Position numbers and translations under genes: made by a program
Shown: in pieces, positions 33,960 to 42,106 of the stretch
Numbering within the stretch: the stretch's first letter is position 1
Layout of the letters: each line of letters opens with the position of its first letter
Notes under the pieces: model-generated
Databases searched by the model: none
What the model saw: the letters and a program-made list of their open reading frames with translations, nothing else
What the model was told of the DNA's origin: nothing
From: Hungatella sp.
GTDB taxonomy: Bacteria > Bacillota > Clostridia > Lachnospirales > Lachnospiraceae
Assembly: GCA_022795805.1 (NCBI GenBank)
Contig: JAAWHK010000006.1
Span: forward strand, 1-52,376
Direction: 5' to 3'
DNA length: 52,376 nt

Positions 33960-36029
33960 TTATCTCTGTTCCACGGTGAATGCCGGTCTGACACCTGCGG
34001 TTCCCGTCACATTCGTCTCCGCACCGCCGCCCTGGGTCCTCACCGGCCAGGGGCGGATATTTCCCTGAACCAGGTCCACCACATAGACTTTTTCCTCACT
34101 GTCCCCATCATAAGGTGTCCTTAACCAGTAACTTTTGCAATGGGATGACAGCTGGCTTTCAGGGTTCTCCTCCTCTGAGCCGTCAAACCGCCAAAGCCAG
34201 GATGCATACTTTACAGCCTCATCCACAGACAAAATAAACAGCCGGTCCGTCATTATCTGACTGCCTATGTAAGTGGATTTAAGTCCCTGCCCGGACAGCG
34301 CTTTCATGGTTCCGGGCTTTGTACTGCCGCTGCAGGCAAAACTCACCCCGGTAGAAATCTCCGCCGCATCCCCAAAATCCCGCTCCGCCGCTTTCAGCCA
34401 CCTGCGTATATGGGAATACTTGTACGCAGCACTGTCTCCAAAGAATACCACTGGTCCCGGCTCAAACCGGTAACCGTACGTTCCGTCCTCTTTCTTCTCA
34501 TAGACATAAGATGAACCTGTATCCGCTGGAATCACCGTGTCACATAAAAACAGCGCTTTGGGTTTTCCCCGTTCTGCCTCATCTCCATAATTCTCATCAA
34601 TGCATCGGAACCGGTATGCAATCCCGTCAAGCTGCCGCTCCTGCACATCCCCTGTCTTCCAGTGCCGCTTTTCGTCCCCTGACCACACGGTCTCGTTCTT
34701 CTCACCGGAAGGTCTCCTGCACAGCTGAAATCTGGACAGAATATAGACGTCGCCTTCCAGAGTCACCTCATCCTCCACTGTGTTGGAATACTCCATATCG
34801 TCGCCGTATATCTCCGCCAGCACGCTTCCCTCCGGAATACAGTTTTTCCCTATGACATAAAATGTTCCGCTCTGCCCCGGCCTTATCCGGCTGGCTACCG
34901 ACTTTATGCGAATGTCGCAACTGTCTTTGTCCCTGGCAATCAGCCTGGAATCCGGAATCGTCTCCTGATTCTCCCCTGAAAACAACGCCTCCTGTTCCCT
35001 GGCGGTTTTCAGACATCTGCCAAGCTGCTCCCGTTCCTCTTTCCATGCGTCAGATTCCGGCTCTGTCTCCCCGGTCTGACGGTACTGCACATAAATGATT
35101 CTGTCTGACGGCCCTGAAATTGAAATACTATATGGGGATTCCTGCAGTGATTCCCAGACGCGATTTTCCGCGTCCACGATTTTGCTTTGAAAATAGATAA
35201 CCAGCTCAGCGCCCTCATCTGCTGTCCCGCATCTCGAAGGCGCCAACTGTAATTGATGAAATGTTGAATCTGTGAAATATACCTGCCAGTTTACCTGGCC
35301 TGGAGCTGTCAGACTGCCGCCCGCCCCGTTCTCTGTTCCCGTATCCTGCCTGCCACCGAAAACCGCGTTTTTCTCGTCCCCTGTGTCGGAAACTGCTGTC
35401 TGCCCTTTTCTGTCTTCTGTAACTTTATTCCGCTCTGTGTCCGGTTTTCTCCCTGTTCCTGTGCTTCCTGAACTGTCCTTTCCCGGGCTTTTGCTCTCAC
35501 GGTTCCCGCTGCCTGCATTTGCACTGCCTCCCTGTACCGCGGTAAGCTCGTCTCTGATTGCTGTTATGATTCCTTTTCCCTGTCGGTACACGGGCTGCCC
35601 CTTGTCATCAATCCAGGCCCCGCTTCTGTCCACTTCATACCCGTCAGGCGTCCGCTCTCCCGCATACATGGCTCCAAGGGGATGTCCTCTTCCTGTCCTC
35701 TCTTCCAGATAATAGCAGCGCCCGTCGATCCAGTGCCAGCCTGTCATCATCCTTCCCTTTGTTCCGTCTGATATTGGATTCAAAAAGTACCATCTGCCAT
35801 CCGTGTCCAGATGCCAGCCGGTTTTCATGAAGCCGCTTCCGTCAAACCAGTACCAGTCGCTTCCGTCTTTCTGCCAGGACGATTTTACAGTTTCTTTGCT
35901 GTCCTCCAGCCTGTACTGCCATCGTGTCCCGTCCCTCTGCCAAGCCCCGTGGGAGACCAGAGTCCCCTGGAAGGCCATCTGTGCAGCACAAAAACAGACG
36001 ACAGCTTTTCTGCGTAATTTTCTTTTCAT
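33960..36029 (-). CDS. Secreted wall-binding protein with C-terminal DUF6273-like domain
   Basis: This 689-residue protein is the first gene of the surface operon. A signal peptide of about 28 residues precedes aromatic wall-binding repeats (residues about 28-150: DGSDWYWFDGSGFMKTGW, then GRWYFLNPISD, then TKGRMMTGWHW). A Gly/Ser/Thr/Lys-rich linker follows (about 165-235), then a beta-rich middle with a QSKIVDAENRVW segment. The C-terminal 200 residues match the DUF6273 pattern: HIRRWLKAAERDFGD, then DRLFILSVDEAVKY, then SYWLRTPY, then VYVVDL and GVRPAFTVEQR. DUF6273 is a secreted formylglycine-enzyme-like fold common in Lachnospiraceae, with unknown role. An AAGGAGG site precedes the ATG. 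The next gene starts 24 bp on. Confidence 0.87.
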   Translation of the reverse strand: MKRKLRRKAVVCFCAAQMAFQGTLVSHGAWQRDGTRWQYRLEDSKETVKSSWQKDGSDWYWFDGSGFMKTGWHLDTDGRWYFLNPISDGTKGRMMTGWHWIDGRCYYLEERTGRGHPLGAMYAGERTPDGYEVDRSGAWIDDKGQPVYRQGKGIITAIRDELTAVQGGSANAGSGNRESKSPGKDSSGSTGTGRKPDTERNKVTEDRKGQTAVSDTGDEKNAVFGGRQDTGTENGAGGSLTAPGQVNWQVYFTDSTFHQLQLAPSRCGTADEGAELVIYFQSKIVDAENRVWESLQESPYSISISGPSDRIIYVQYRQTGETEPESDAWKEEREQLGRCLKTAREQEALFSGENQETIPDSRLIARDKDSCDIRIKSVASRIRPGQSGTFYVIGKNCIPEGSVLAEIYGDDMEYSNTVEDEVTLEGDVYILSRFQLCRRPSGEKNETVWSGDEKRHWKTGDVQERQLDGIAYRFRCIDENYGDEAERGKPKALFLCDTVIPADTGSSYVYEKKEDGTYGYRFEPGPVVFFGDSAAYKYSHIRRWLKAAERDFGDAAEISTGVSFACSGSTKPGTMKALSGQGLKSTYIGSQIMTDRLFILSVDEAVKYASWLWRFDGSEEENPESQLSSHCKSYWLRTPYDGDSEEKVYVVDLVQGNIRPWPVRTQGGGAETNVTGTAGVRPAFTVEQR
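35585..35945 (-). repeat. Wall-binding repeat module, N-terminal copy
   Basis: This is the counterpart of the module at 30129-30560, with TGWHLDTDGRWYFLNPISD, TKGRMMTGWHW, CYYLEE, RTPDGYEV and SGAWID in the same order. It is attached to the N-terminal side of its protein, whereas the neighbour has it at the C-terminus. Confidence 0.8.
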
Positions 36030-36059
36030 TGTCCTCCTTTTCTCTTTTGATCTGCTTCA

Positions 36060-36154
36060 TCTAAAGGAAATCTGCGGCCGATCCGGCCTTTCATGACACA
36101 TACATACTCCGTGTCACAGATACATCAGGAAAGAATTTCCCGAAATGTATTGAT
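36060..36154 (-). promoter_or_regulatory. Structured 5-prime leader of the surface operon
   Basis: The roughly 120-base leader between the promoter and the first gene holds two inverted repeats: TGACAC with GTGTCA around 11 bases (36094-36116), and CGGCC with GGCCG around GAT near 36075-36088. I recognise no riboswitch class. The structures may affect stability or control, but this is only a suggestion. Confidence 0.35.
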
Positions 36155-36183
36155 ATCATACCATAGAATTATATAAAAGACAA
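36155..36183 (-). promoter_or_regulatory. Promoter of the three-gene surface operon
   Basis: On the minus strand, TTGTCT (36183-36178), a 17-base spacer and TATGAT (36160-36155) form a good sigma-A promoter. No other promoter-like site is evident in the two 24-bp gaps downstream, so this one probably drives all three genes. Confidence 0.65.
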
Positions 36184-36216
36184 GGACTTTTTCCGGACTC
36201 AGCAGGGTTGACGCAG

Positions 36217-36256
36217 CAGGGTACATGACACAAACCGCACCGCGTCATGCACCCTG
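36217..36256 (-). terminator. Inverted repeat after glgB, probable terminator
   Basis: A 13-bp stem with one wobble (36217-36229 with 36244-36256) lies just after the glgB stop. No clear T-run follows on the minus strand, so it may be a processing or weak termination site. Confidence 0.5.
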
Positions 36257-36268
36257 TTTCCGCCAATA

Positions 36269-38695
36269 CTACTCTTTATCAGCTTTCTTGGCCTTACTGC
36301 TCTTTTTTACCGGAGTCTTAACCTGTTCTGGCTTCTCCTTTTTGGTCCCCGGTTTCTTCGGTTCCGTCTTTACAGCCTCGGCCTTTTTGGTCTCCGCTTT
36401 TACAGGTTCCGCTTCTGCACTCTTCCCGCTCTTTTTCGGCTCTGCCGTCTTCACTTCCTTTACCGGAGTGCAGGTAAAGATCTGCACTGCCAGGGGCGCC
36501 AGCTGGATCTTAATGGACTCTTCCCTTCCGTTGCATTCCTCGGCTTTGGAAGTCTTGGCCCGCGGGTTGGTCACTCCGCTTCCTCCGTATATGGTGCTCT
36601 CACTGTTTAAGATCTCTTTGTATTTCCCGTGGAAAGGCACTCCCACCTGATAGTCGTCATGCTGCACTGGCGCAAAGTTGCACACCACCAGAATCGTCTC
36701 CTCCGGCTTGTTGGTCTTCCGCACAAACGTCACAATATTGTCCTGACCGCTGGTGCAGTCGATCCACTGGAATCCTTCCGGATCATAATCCAGCTGGTGA
36801 AGTGCCGGATATTTTTTGTACAGACCGTTCAGATCCCGCACATATTCTTTCGTCTGCCTGTGGATGTCATACTCCAGAAGATTCCACGGCAGGCTCTCAT
36901 TCTCGTTCCACTCGGAAAGCTGCCCCATCTCCTGTCCCATAAACAGAAGCTTCTTACCCGGATGCGTCATCATAAAACCGTATGCGGCCCTTAAGTTCGA
37001 GAATTTTGCCTCAAAAGTCGCTCCGGGCATCTTCCCGGCTATGGAGCTCTTGCCATGGACTACTTCGTCGTGGGAGAACACCAGAATAAAATCCTCGCTG
37101 TAGGCATACAGCATGCTGAATGTCAGCTCACCATAATGATGGCACCGGAAGTAGGGATCGCACTGCATATATCCCAGAAAGTCATTCATCCAGCCCATAT
37201 TCCACTTATAGTCAAATCCCAGGGAACCTTCCTTTACATCTCCTGTAATCTGCGGCCATGCCGTGGACTCCTCCGCAATAAGCATGGAGCCTCCCGCCTG
37301 TTTCTTGAAAATGGAGTTAAGATGTTTCAGAAATTCCACCGCGTCCAGGTTCTCATGGCCTCCGTATATGTTGGCCACCCACTCGCCCGGGTTCTTTCCG
37401 TAATCCAGGTACAGCATGGAAGCAACCGCATCCATGCGGATTCCGTCGGCGTGGAATTTCTTGGCCCAGTACAGAGCGTTGGCAATGAGGAAGTTGGACA
37501 CCTGAGGCCTGGCATAGTTATAAATCAGCGTGCCCCAATGGGGATGTGCTCCCTGCCGCGGGTCTTTGTGCTCATACACGCAGGTGCCGTCAAAACAGGC
37601 CAGTCCCGCCAGATCCCTCGGGAAATGAGCCGGAACCCAGTCCAGAATCACGCCGATCCCCTGTCTGTGAAGGTAGTCCACAAAATACTGGAAATCATCC
37701 GGCGTCCCGTAGCGGCTGGTAGGAGCATAATATCCGGTCACCTGATACCCCCAGGACGCATCCAGGGGATGTTCCATCACTGGCAGAAGCTCAACATGGG
37801 TATATCCCATCTCCTTCACATAGTCTGCCAGTTTCTCTGCAATCTCCCTGTAATTATAAAATTCGCTTCCCACGATCTCTTTCCCGTCATCGTCCACAGC
37901 AACAGGCTTGCGGATCCAGGAACCTAAGTGCATCTCGTAGATGGACATGGGCTTCTTTTTATTGTCCGATTTCGCACGCTCTTTCATCCAGGTCTCGTCA
38001 TTCCACTGATAGCGGTTGATATCCCAAACGATGGACGCGTTGTTGGGGCGAAGCTCCCCGTAAGTACCGTAGGGATCCGCTTTCAGCATGGCATCGCCGT
38101 TCTGGGCCTTTACCTCGTATTTGTAGACCGTCCCCACATCCAGTCCTGGAATAAACAGTTCGAACACTCCGTAATCTCCCAGCTTCCTCATCTGATGGCG
38201 GCGGCCGTCCCACATGTTAAAATCGCCAACCACGCTGACACGCAGGGCACAGGGAGCCCACACGGCAAAGCGCACTCCCTTAACCCCCTTAATCTCCATG
38301 ACATGCGCACCCATATTCTCATAGATGTCATAGCAGATACCCGCCTCGAATTTCTTCAGCTCCGCTTCATCAAACATTGGTCCGTATGCATAGGGGTCTC
38401 CTATCTCCTGGGTGGTTCCGTTGTCATAGGACACCTCAAAAGTATACTCTGCCACAGTTTTTCTCGGAATCAGAACCGCAAAGAACCCCGGTTCATCCAT
38501 CAGCTCCATAGGGTATTTTTTGCTGTTGGACTTTAATTTTACCGATACCGCCTGCGCTGTGGGAATAAACGCCTGTATCAGCAGCCCCTCCTCCGTCATA
38601 TGGGGTCCCAGCATACCGTGAGGGTTCGATGCCTCTGAGTATACCAGTTCCTCGATGCCCGCCCAATCCATCATGTCATACAGTGTTTTGCTCAT
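36269..38695 (-). CDS. glgB: 1,4-alpha-glucan branching enzyme (GH13)
   Basis: GlgB puts alpha-1,6 branches into glycogen by cutting and moving glucan chains. The 808-residue protein has an N-terminal CBM48-like domain (FAVWAPCALRVSVVGDFN), the GH13 barrel with the nucleophile region DGIRMDAVASMLYLDY, the acid IAEESTAWP, and FSHDEVVHGKSS, then a C-terminal beta domain. The last 60 or so residues form a Lys/Pro/Glu/Ala tail (for example VKTEPKKPGTKKEKPEQ), extra to the family length of about 630-750. A GGAGGGG site precedes the ATG and a good promoter lies 30-60 bp upstream. Other glycogen genes (glgC, glgA, glgP) are not in the window. malQ lies 20 kb away across the surface operon, same strand. 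Confidence 0.96.
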   Translation of the reverse strand: MSKTLYDMMDWAGIEELVYSEASNPHGMLGPHMTEEGLLIQAFIPTAQAVSVKLKSNSKKYPMELMDEPGFFAVLIPRKTVAEYTFEVSYDNGTTQEIGDPYAYGPMFDEAELKKFEAGICYDIYENMGAHVMEIKGVKGVRFAVWAPCALRVSVVGDFNMWDGRRHQMRKLGDYGVFELFIPGLDVGTVYKYEVKAQNGDAMLKADPYGTYGELRPNNASIVWDINRYQWNDETWMKERAKSDNKKKPMSIYEMHLGSWIRKPVAVDDDGKEIVGSEFYNYREIAEKLADYVKEMGYTHVELLPVMEHPLDASWGYQVTGYYAPTSRYGTPDDFQYFVDYLHRQGIGVILDWVPAHFPRDLAGLACFDGTCVYEHKDPRQGAHPHWGTLIYNYARPQVSNFLIANALYWAKKFHADGIRMDAVASMLYLDYGKNPGEWVANIYGGHENLDAVEFLKHLNSIFKKQAGGSMLIAEESTAWPQITGDVKEGSLGFDYKWNMGWMNDFLGYMQCDPYFRCHHYGELTFSMLYAYSEDFILVFSHDEVVHGKSSIAGKMPGATFEAKFSNLRAAYGFMMTHPGKKLLFMGQEMGQLSEWNENESLPWNLLEYDIHRQTKEYVRDLNGLYKKYPALHQLDYDPEGFQWIDCTSGQDNIVTFVRKTNKPEETILVVCNFAPVQHDDYQVGVPFHGKYKEILNSESTIYGGSGVTNPRAKTSKAEECNGREESIKIQLAPLAVQIFTCTPVKEVKTAEPKKSGKSAEAEPVKAETKKAEAVKTEPKKPGTKKEKPEQVKTPVKKSSKAKKADKE
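36272..36460 (-). repeat. Low-complexity Lys/Pro/Glu tail of glgB
   Basis: Degenerate repeats of E-P-V/K-K-A-E and T-E-P-K-K type encode a strongly charged tail from about residue 747 to the end. It is likely disordered. Confidence 0.65.
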
Positions 38696-38728
38696 AAATG
38701 TCCCCTCCGTAATAATCTCTTGCTTTAT

Positions 38729-38757
38729 ATTTTACCATTATTTCAGGACTATTACAA
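38729..38757 (-). promoter_or_regulatory. Promoter of glgB
   Basis: On the minus strand, TTGTAA, a 17-base spacer and TAAAAT lie about 35 bp before the glgB ATG, in the 69-bp gap after the DUF3810 gene. Confidence 0.6.
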
Positions 38758-38764
38758 TGAAAAC

Positions 38765-39802
38765 CTATTCCCGATGATAGGCCAGCATCAGATCCACCAT
38801 CCGTCCGTAAGTCCTCACACCCTCTTTCTGGTCGTTCATCTTCAGGTATGTATCATTGAGCTGGTTGGATACTTCCGCCACCTTCCCCTCATACCGATTC
38901 CAGAATTCCGAATTACGCTTCAGATCCTCCCGCACCCTGGGGGTCAGCCTGCCGTACAGCTCCCGGTAGCCGTCGGGATCCTGCCCGGCCAGTGCGTTGC
39001 CTGCATAAACCCATCCCGTCAGATAACCGCTGTACTGAAAAATCTTTCTGTCGGATCCGATGCATGCCAGATAACCGATAAAATTTGCCTCATCCTCTCT
39101 CATAAAGCCCCGCAGGTGGGACAGCTCATGACAGATGGTGTGGGGGATATTATAATCGGTCATATCCCGGTTGTAATTGCCCTCCACCGTAAAAGGCGAA
39201 TATATCCCGCTCAGCTGCTGTACGGACAGAATCCACGATACGGCAACCGGTTTGGCCCTGGGATAGTAGCCCCGAAGACCGTCATACTCTTCCCCCAGCC
39301 GCTCCATGGCATCTCTCCCCCACAGAGCCCATTGTGCCCTGTAGGAGCTGTCGTCCGCCGTCTCGTTGACCTTCTGCGTAAGATATTCACACAGATTTCT
39401 CAGCTCCTCCACTGATGATTCCCGAACATCCAGACTCAGCTCACTGGAAAAGGGAGGCCGGTAATAATTGATTCCGCAGTTAAACGTGTACAAAAAAGCG
39501 GCTGCACCCAGAATAAACACTGCCCGGGACACAACGCTGCGCCACTGCCGCCTTCGGCGCACCGTATACCACACCGACAGGACCGCCAGGGTGTACAGCC
39601 CCAGCTCCGACACGGATACCGGCACCAGTCCGCAGATTCTTCCCACCACGGATACAATAACCGAATATATATGTATGGAATACCATCTCGCAAACCCTTC
39701 TGCATGTCTGGCTGCAAACTGTCCTGCCGCCGCTGCCGCCAGAAGCACCAGGCCTGCCGCGGCGATCGCCTTGTCCGGACTTCTTTTCACCGTTTTATCC
39801 AT
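38765..39802 (-). CDS. DUF3810-like membrane protein with HExxH motif
   Basis: This 345-residue protein has two or three N-terminal membrane spans (residues about 14-30, 45-60, 68-80 and 92-110) and a large outer domain. That domain contains HTICHELSHLRGF followed by EDEANFIGYL, the HExxH plus distal Glu arrangement of zinc metallopeptidases. It fits the DUF3810 family. Whether it is an active protease is not known. The start has AAGGA close to the ATG. It is divergent from lepB and 69 bp upstream of glgB on the same strand, but glgB has its own promoter. Confidence 0.85.
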   Translation of the reverse strand: MDKTVKRSPDKAIAAAGLVLLAAAAAGQFAARHAEGFARWYSIHIYSVIVSVVGRICGLVPVSVSELGLYTLAVLSVWYTVRRRRQWRSVVSRAVFILGAAAFLYTFNCGINYYRPPFSSELSLDVRESSVEELRNLCEYLTQKVNETADDSSYRAQWALWGRDAMERLGEEYDGLRGYYPRAKPVAVSWILSVQQLSGIYSPFTVEGNYNRDMTDYNIPHTICHELSHLRGFMREDEANFIGYLACIGSDRKIFQYSGYLTGWVYAGNALAGQDPDGYRELYGRLTPRVREDLKRNSEFWNRYEGKVAEVSNQLNDTYLKMNDQKEGVRTYGRMVDLMLAYHRE

Positions 39803-39911
39803 ATGTCCTTCCCCTGGGGGATTCGCCTCCTCCTATAAATCTCTCTCCTAATTTTACCACATATGACTGTTGCATTTCATCAAAATTTTTCTTACCATTT
39901 TGTAAAAGTCC

Positions 39912-39940
39912 TTGCGCAAAACTGCAAAGTCATTTAAACT
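39912..39940 (+). promoter_or_regulatory. Candidate promoter of lepB
   Basis: TTGCGC (39912-39917), a 17-base spacer and TAAACT (39935-39940) lie about 30 bp before the lepB start. Both boxes are moderately good. Confidence 0.5.
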
Positions 39941-39969
39941 AAAAAGATAAGACAGAAAGAAGGTACACT

Positions 39970-40539
39970 ATGAAAGACAACACTACACCCAAGGAACCGT
40001 TTAACTGGAAGGCTGAGCTGCTCAGCTGGATTCAGGTTCTGGTAATTGCCGCGCTTATCGCCTTTGTGCTCAATAGATTTATCATTGCCAACAGCAGGGT
40101 TCCCAGCGCTTCCATGGAGAACACTATTATGACCCACGACAGAGTTATCGGTTCCAGGCTGACCTACTATTTCAGTGATCCACAGCGGGGAGATGTGGTC
40201 ATTTTTTATTTCCCCGACGACGTGACGCAGAAGACCTACTATGTAAAGCGCATTATCGGTATGCCGGGAGATATTGTTGATATCCGGGACGGCCATGTGT
40301 ATCTGAACGGATCGGATGTCCCGCTGGAGGAACCCTATCTGAAAGAACCCATGGAGATGCTGGAGGAGCTTCCCAAAGAACTGCACTATGAAGTGCCTGA
40401 AGGACACTACTTTATGCTGGGAGACAACCGCAACCATTCCTCTGACTCCCGCCTGTGGCAGAATACATTTGTGAAAAAGGAGAAAATCATCGCCAAGGTG
40501 CTGTTCCGGTATTTTCCCAATATTCAATGGATCCGATGA
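39970..40539 (+). CDS. lepB: Signal peptidase I
   Basis: This membrane-bound serine protease removes signal peptides from secreted proteins. The 189-residue length and single N-terminal membrane span fit the Gram-positive SipS type. The catalytic Ser48 lies in SRVPSASMENT, the general-base Lys93 in YYVKRIIGMPGD, and the conserved GDNRNHSSDSR box follows. A GAAGG site precedes the ATG. It is monocistronic and convergent with metK. The secreted proteins of the nearby surface operon would be natural substrates, but proximity need not mean linkage. Confidence 0.96.
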   Translation: MKDNTTPKEPFNWKAELLSWIQVLVIAALIAFVLNRFIIANSRVPSASMENTIMTHDRVIGSRLTYYFSDPQRGDVVIFYFPDDVTQKTYYVKRIIGMPGDIVDIRDGHVYLNGSDVPLEEPYLKEPMEMLEELPKELHYEVPEGHYFMLGDNRNHSSDSRLWQNTFVKKEKIIAKVLFRYFPNIQWIR

Positions 40540-40560
40540 CGTTTATCCCGCAAAATAATG

Positions 40561-40599
40561 AATCCCCTGATCAGATGTCTGCTATCTGACCAGGGGATT
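40561..40599. terminator. Terminator between lepB and metK
   Basis: A 16-bp stem with one mismatch (40561-40576 with 40584-40599, ends AATCCCC and GGGGATT) lies between the convergent genes and likely serves both. Confidence 0.7.
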
Positions 40600-40618
40600 T
40601 CCTGTCGCCGATACTTTG

Positions 40619-41809
40619 TCAGCTCAAATATTTCTTTAAAAGATCCGCCTTATCCAGCTTCTCCCACGGCAGATCCAGATCAATTCTTCCGAAATGGCCG
40701 TACGCTGCGGTCTGCTTATAGATTGGTCTTCTCAAATCCAGCATCTTGATGATACCGGCCGGCCTCAGATCAAAATTCTCCCGGATAATCTCCACCAGAC
40801 GGTCGTCGCTTACCTTTCCTGTGCCGAAGGTATCCACCATAATAGAAGTTGGCTGCGCAACGCCGATGGCGTAGGACAGCTGAATCTCACACTTGTCCGC
40901 CAATCCTGCCGCAACGATATTCTTAGCCACATATCTGGCCGCATAAGCTGCAGAACGGTCCACCTTTGTACAGTCCTTTCCGGAGAATGCTCCGCCGCCG
41001 TGGCGAGCGTATCCGCCGTATGTATCTACAATGATTTTTCTTCCGGTCAGTCCGCTGTCCCCGTGAGGCCCGCCGATGACAAATCTTCCTGTAGGATTAA
41101 TGAAGAACTTGGTGTTCTCATCCACCATATCTGCCGGCAGGATCACATCAAACACATGTTTTTTAACGTCCTCATGGATCTGCTCCTGAGTTACATTCTC
41201 ATCATGCTGTGTGGACAGAACCACTGCATCCAGGCGGACAGCTTTCCCTGCCTCGTCGTACTCCACCGTCACCTGCGTCTTGCCGTCGGGGCGAAGGTAG
41301 GAAAGGGTACCGTCCTTGCGGACCTTGGTCAGCTGAAGAGCCAGCTTATGGGCCAGCGCGATGGGATAGGGCATGTATTCCTCGGTTTCATTGCTGGCAA
41401 AACCGAACATCATGCCCTGGTCGCCTGCTCCGATAGCTTCAATCTCCTCATCACTCATCTTGTTTTCTTTCGCCTCCAGAGCCTTATCCACTCCCATGGC
41501 GATGTCTGCGGACTGCTCGTCTATAGCTGTGATAACGCCGCAGGTCGCACAGTCAAATCCATACTTGGCCCGGTCGTAGCCGATCTCTCTGACAGTCTGA
41601 CGCACAATCTTCTGGATATCCACATACGCCTTCGTGGTAATCTCCCCCATAACCATAACAATACCTGTAGTTACTGCGGTCTCACAGGCCACACGGCTCA
41701 TGGGATCCTGCTCCAGCAGTGCGTCCAGAATCGCATCCGAAATCTGGTCGCACATCTTATCCGGATGTCCTTCTGTCACGGACTCAGATGTAAATAATAG
41801 TTTTTCCAT
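40619..41809 (-). CDS. metK: S-adenosylmethionine synthetase
   Basis: MetK makes SAM from methionine and ATP in the cytoplasm. The 396-residue protein has the family motifs [17 protein letters not shown] at the start, the [12 protein letters not shown] hexapeptide region, and the P-loop-like [26 protein letters not shown] lies 10 bases before the ATG. A SAM-I riboswitch with a terminator stands upstream, so expression should fall when SAM is plentiful. It is monocistronic. LuxS, which recycles the methyl-cycle product, is also in the window. Confidence 0.98.
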   Translation of the reverse strand: MEKLLFTSESVTEGHPDKMCDQISDAILDALLEQDPMSRVACETAVTTGIVMVMGEITTKAYVDIQKIVRQTVREIGYDRAKYGFDCATCGVITAIDEQSADIAMGVDKALEAKENKMSDEEIEAIGAGDQGMMFGFASNETEEYMPYPIALAHKLALQLTKVRKDGTLSYLRPDGKTQVTVEYDEAGKAVRLDAVVLSTQHDENVTQEQIHEDVKKHVFDVILPADMVDENTKFFINPTGRFVIGGPHGDSGLTGRKIIVDTYGGYARHGGGAFSGKDCTKVDRSAAYAARYVAKNIVAAGLADKCEIQLSYAIGVAQPTSIMVDTFGTGKVSDDRLVEIIRENFDLRPAGIIKMLDLRRPIYKQTAAYGHFGRIDLDLPWEKLDKADLLKKYLS

Positions 41810-41844
41810 TGATTCATTTCCTCCTTTGAGTTATTCAGGCATAA

Positions 41845-41876
41845 AGAAAAGTCCGTAGTGCGAACCGCGGACTTGA
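41845..41876 (-). terminator. Riboswitch-controlled terminator before metK
   Basis: On the minus strand, AAGTCCG and CGGACTT form a stem followed by TTCTTTAT. It lies between the SAM-I aptamer and the metK ribosome binding site, where the expression platform is expected. Confidence 0.8.
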
Positions 41877-41893
41877 TCACTTTACATCAAATC

Positions 41894-42012
41894 CTCTTAT
41901 TGTTCGATTTCTCGCTCAGGTTGGCACCTTCCTGCCCGATATGCTGCTGCACATCAGCCGGGGTTGCCGTGACTTCACAGATCCTTTGTATCTCCATCAC
42001 TCTGAATAAGGG
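41894..42012 (-). ncRNA. SAM-I (S-box) riboswitch
   Basis: The minus strand shows the S-box signature. P1 arms CTTAT (42010-42006) and ATAAG (41900-41896) enclose CAGAGTGATGGAG, then GAAGTCACGGCAACC, and then AAGGTGCCAACCTGAGCGAG, all in canonical order. It lies between a strong promoter and the metK terminator. The known class senses SAM and stops transcription when SAM is high. Confidence 0.95.
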
Positions 42013-42047
42013 ATATACGTACTTTTCAATTGTATGTAACTGTAAAA

Positions 42048-42076
42048 ATTATAGCGGATTCTACACCGGCTGTCAA
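42048..42076 (-). promoter_or_regulatory. Consensus sigma-A promoter of the metK riboswitch
   Basis: On the minus strand, perfect TTGACA (42076-42071), a 17-base spacer and perfect TATAAT (42053-42048). It is the strongest promoter in the window and starts RNA about 30 bases before the aptamer. Confidence 0.85.
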
Positions 42077-42106
42077 GTATCCCGCAGCAAATTTGTACTG
42101 CGCTTA

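Noticed and set aside
16095..36029. Surface block as a prophage or conjugative element
   Set aside because: No integrase, relaxase, transposase, phage structural gene, tRNA or flanking direct repeat could be seen.
16095..36029. A sortase or pilin-assembly enzyme inside the surface operon
   Set aside because: No frame shows a sortase TLxTC motif or a related enzyme; the sortase must be encoded elsewhere.
37055..38536. Two plus-strand frames within glgB
   Set aside because: Both lie opposite conserved GH13 sequence and carry no coding evidence.
40694..41797. 367-codon plus-strand frame within metK
   Set aside because: Antisense shadow of metK, an effect of codon use; no ribosome binding site.
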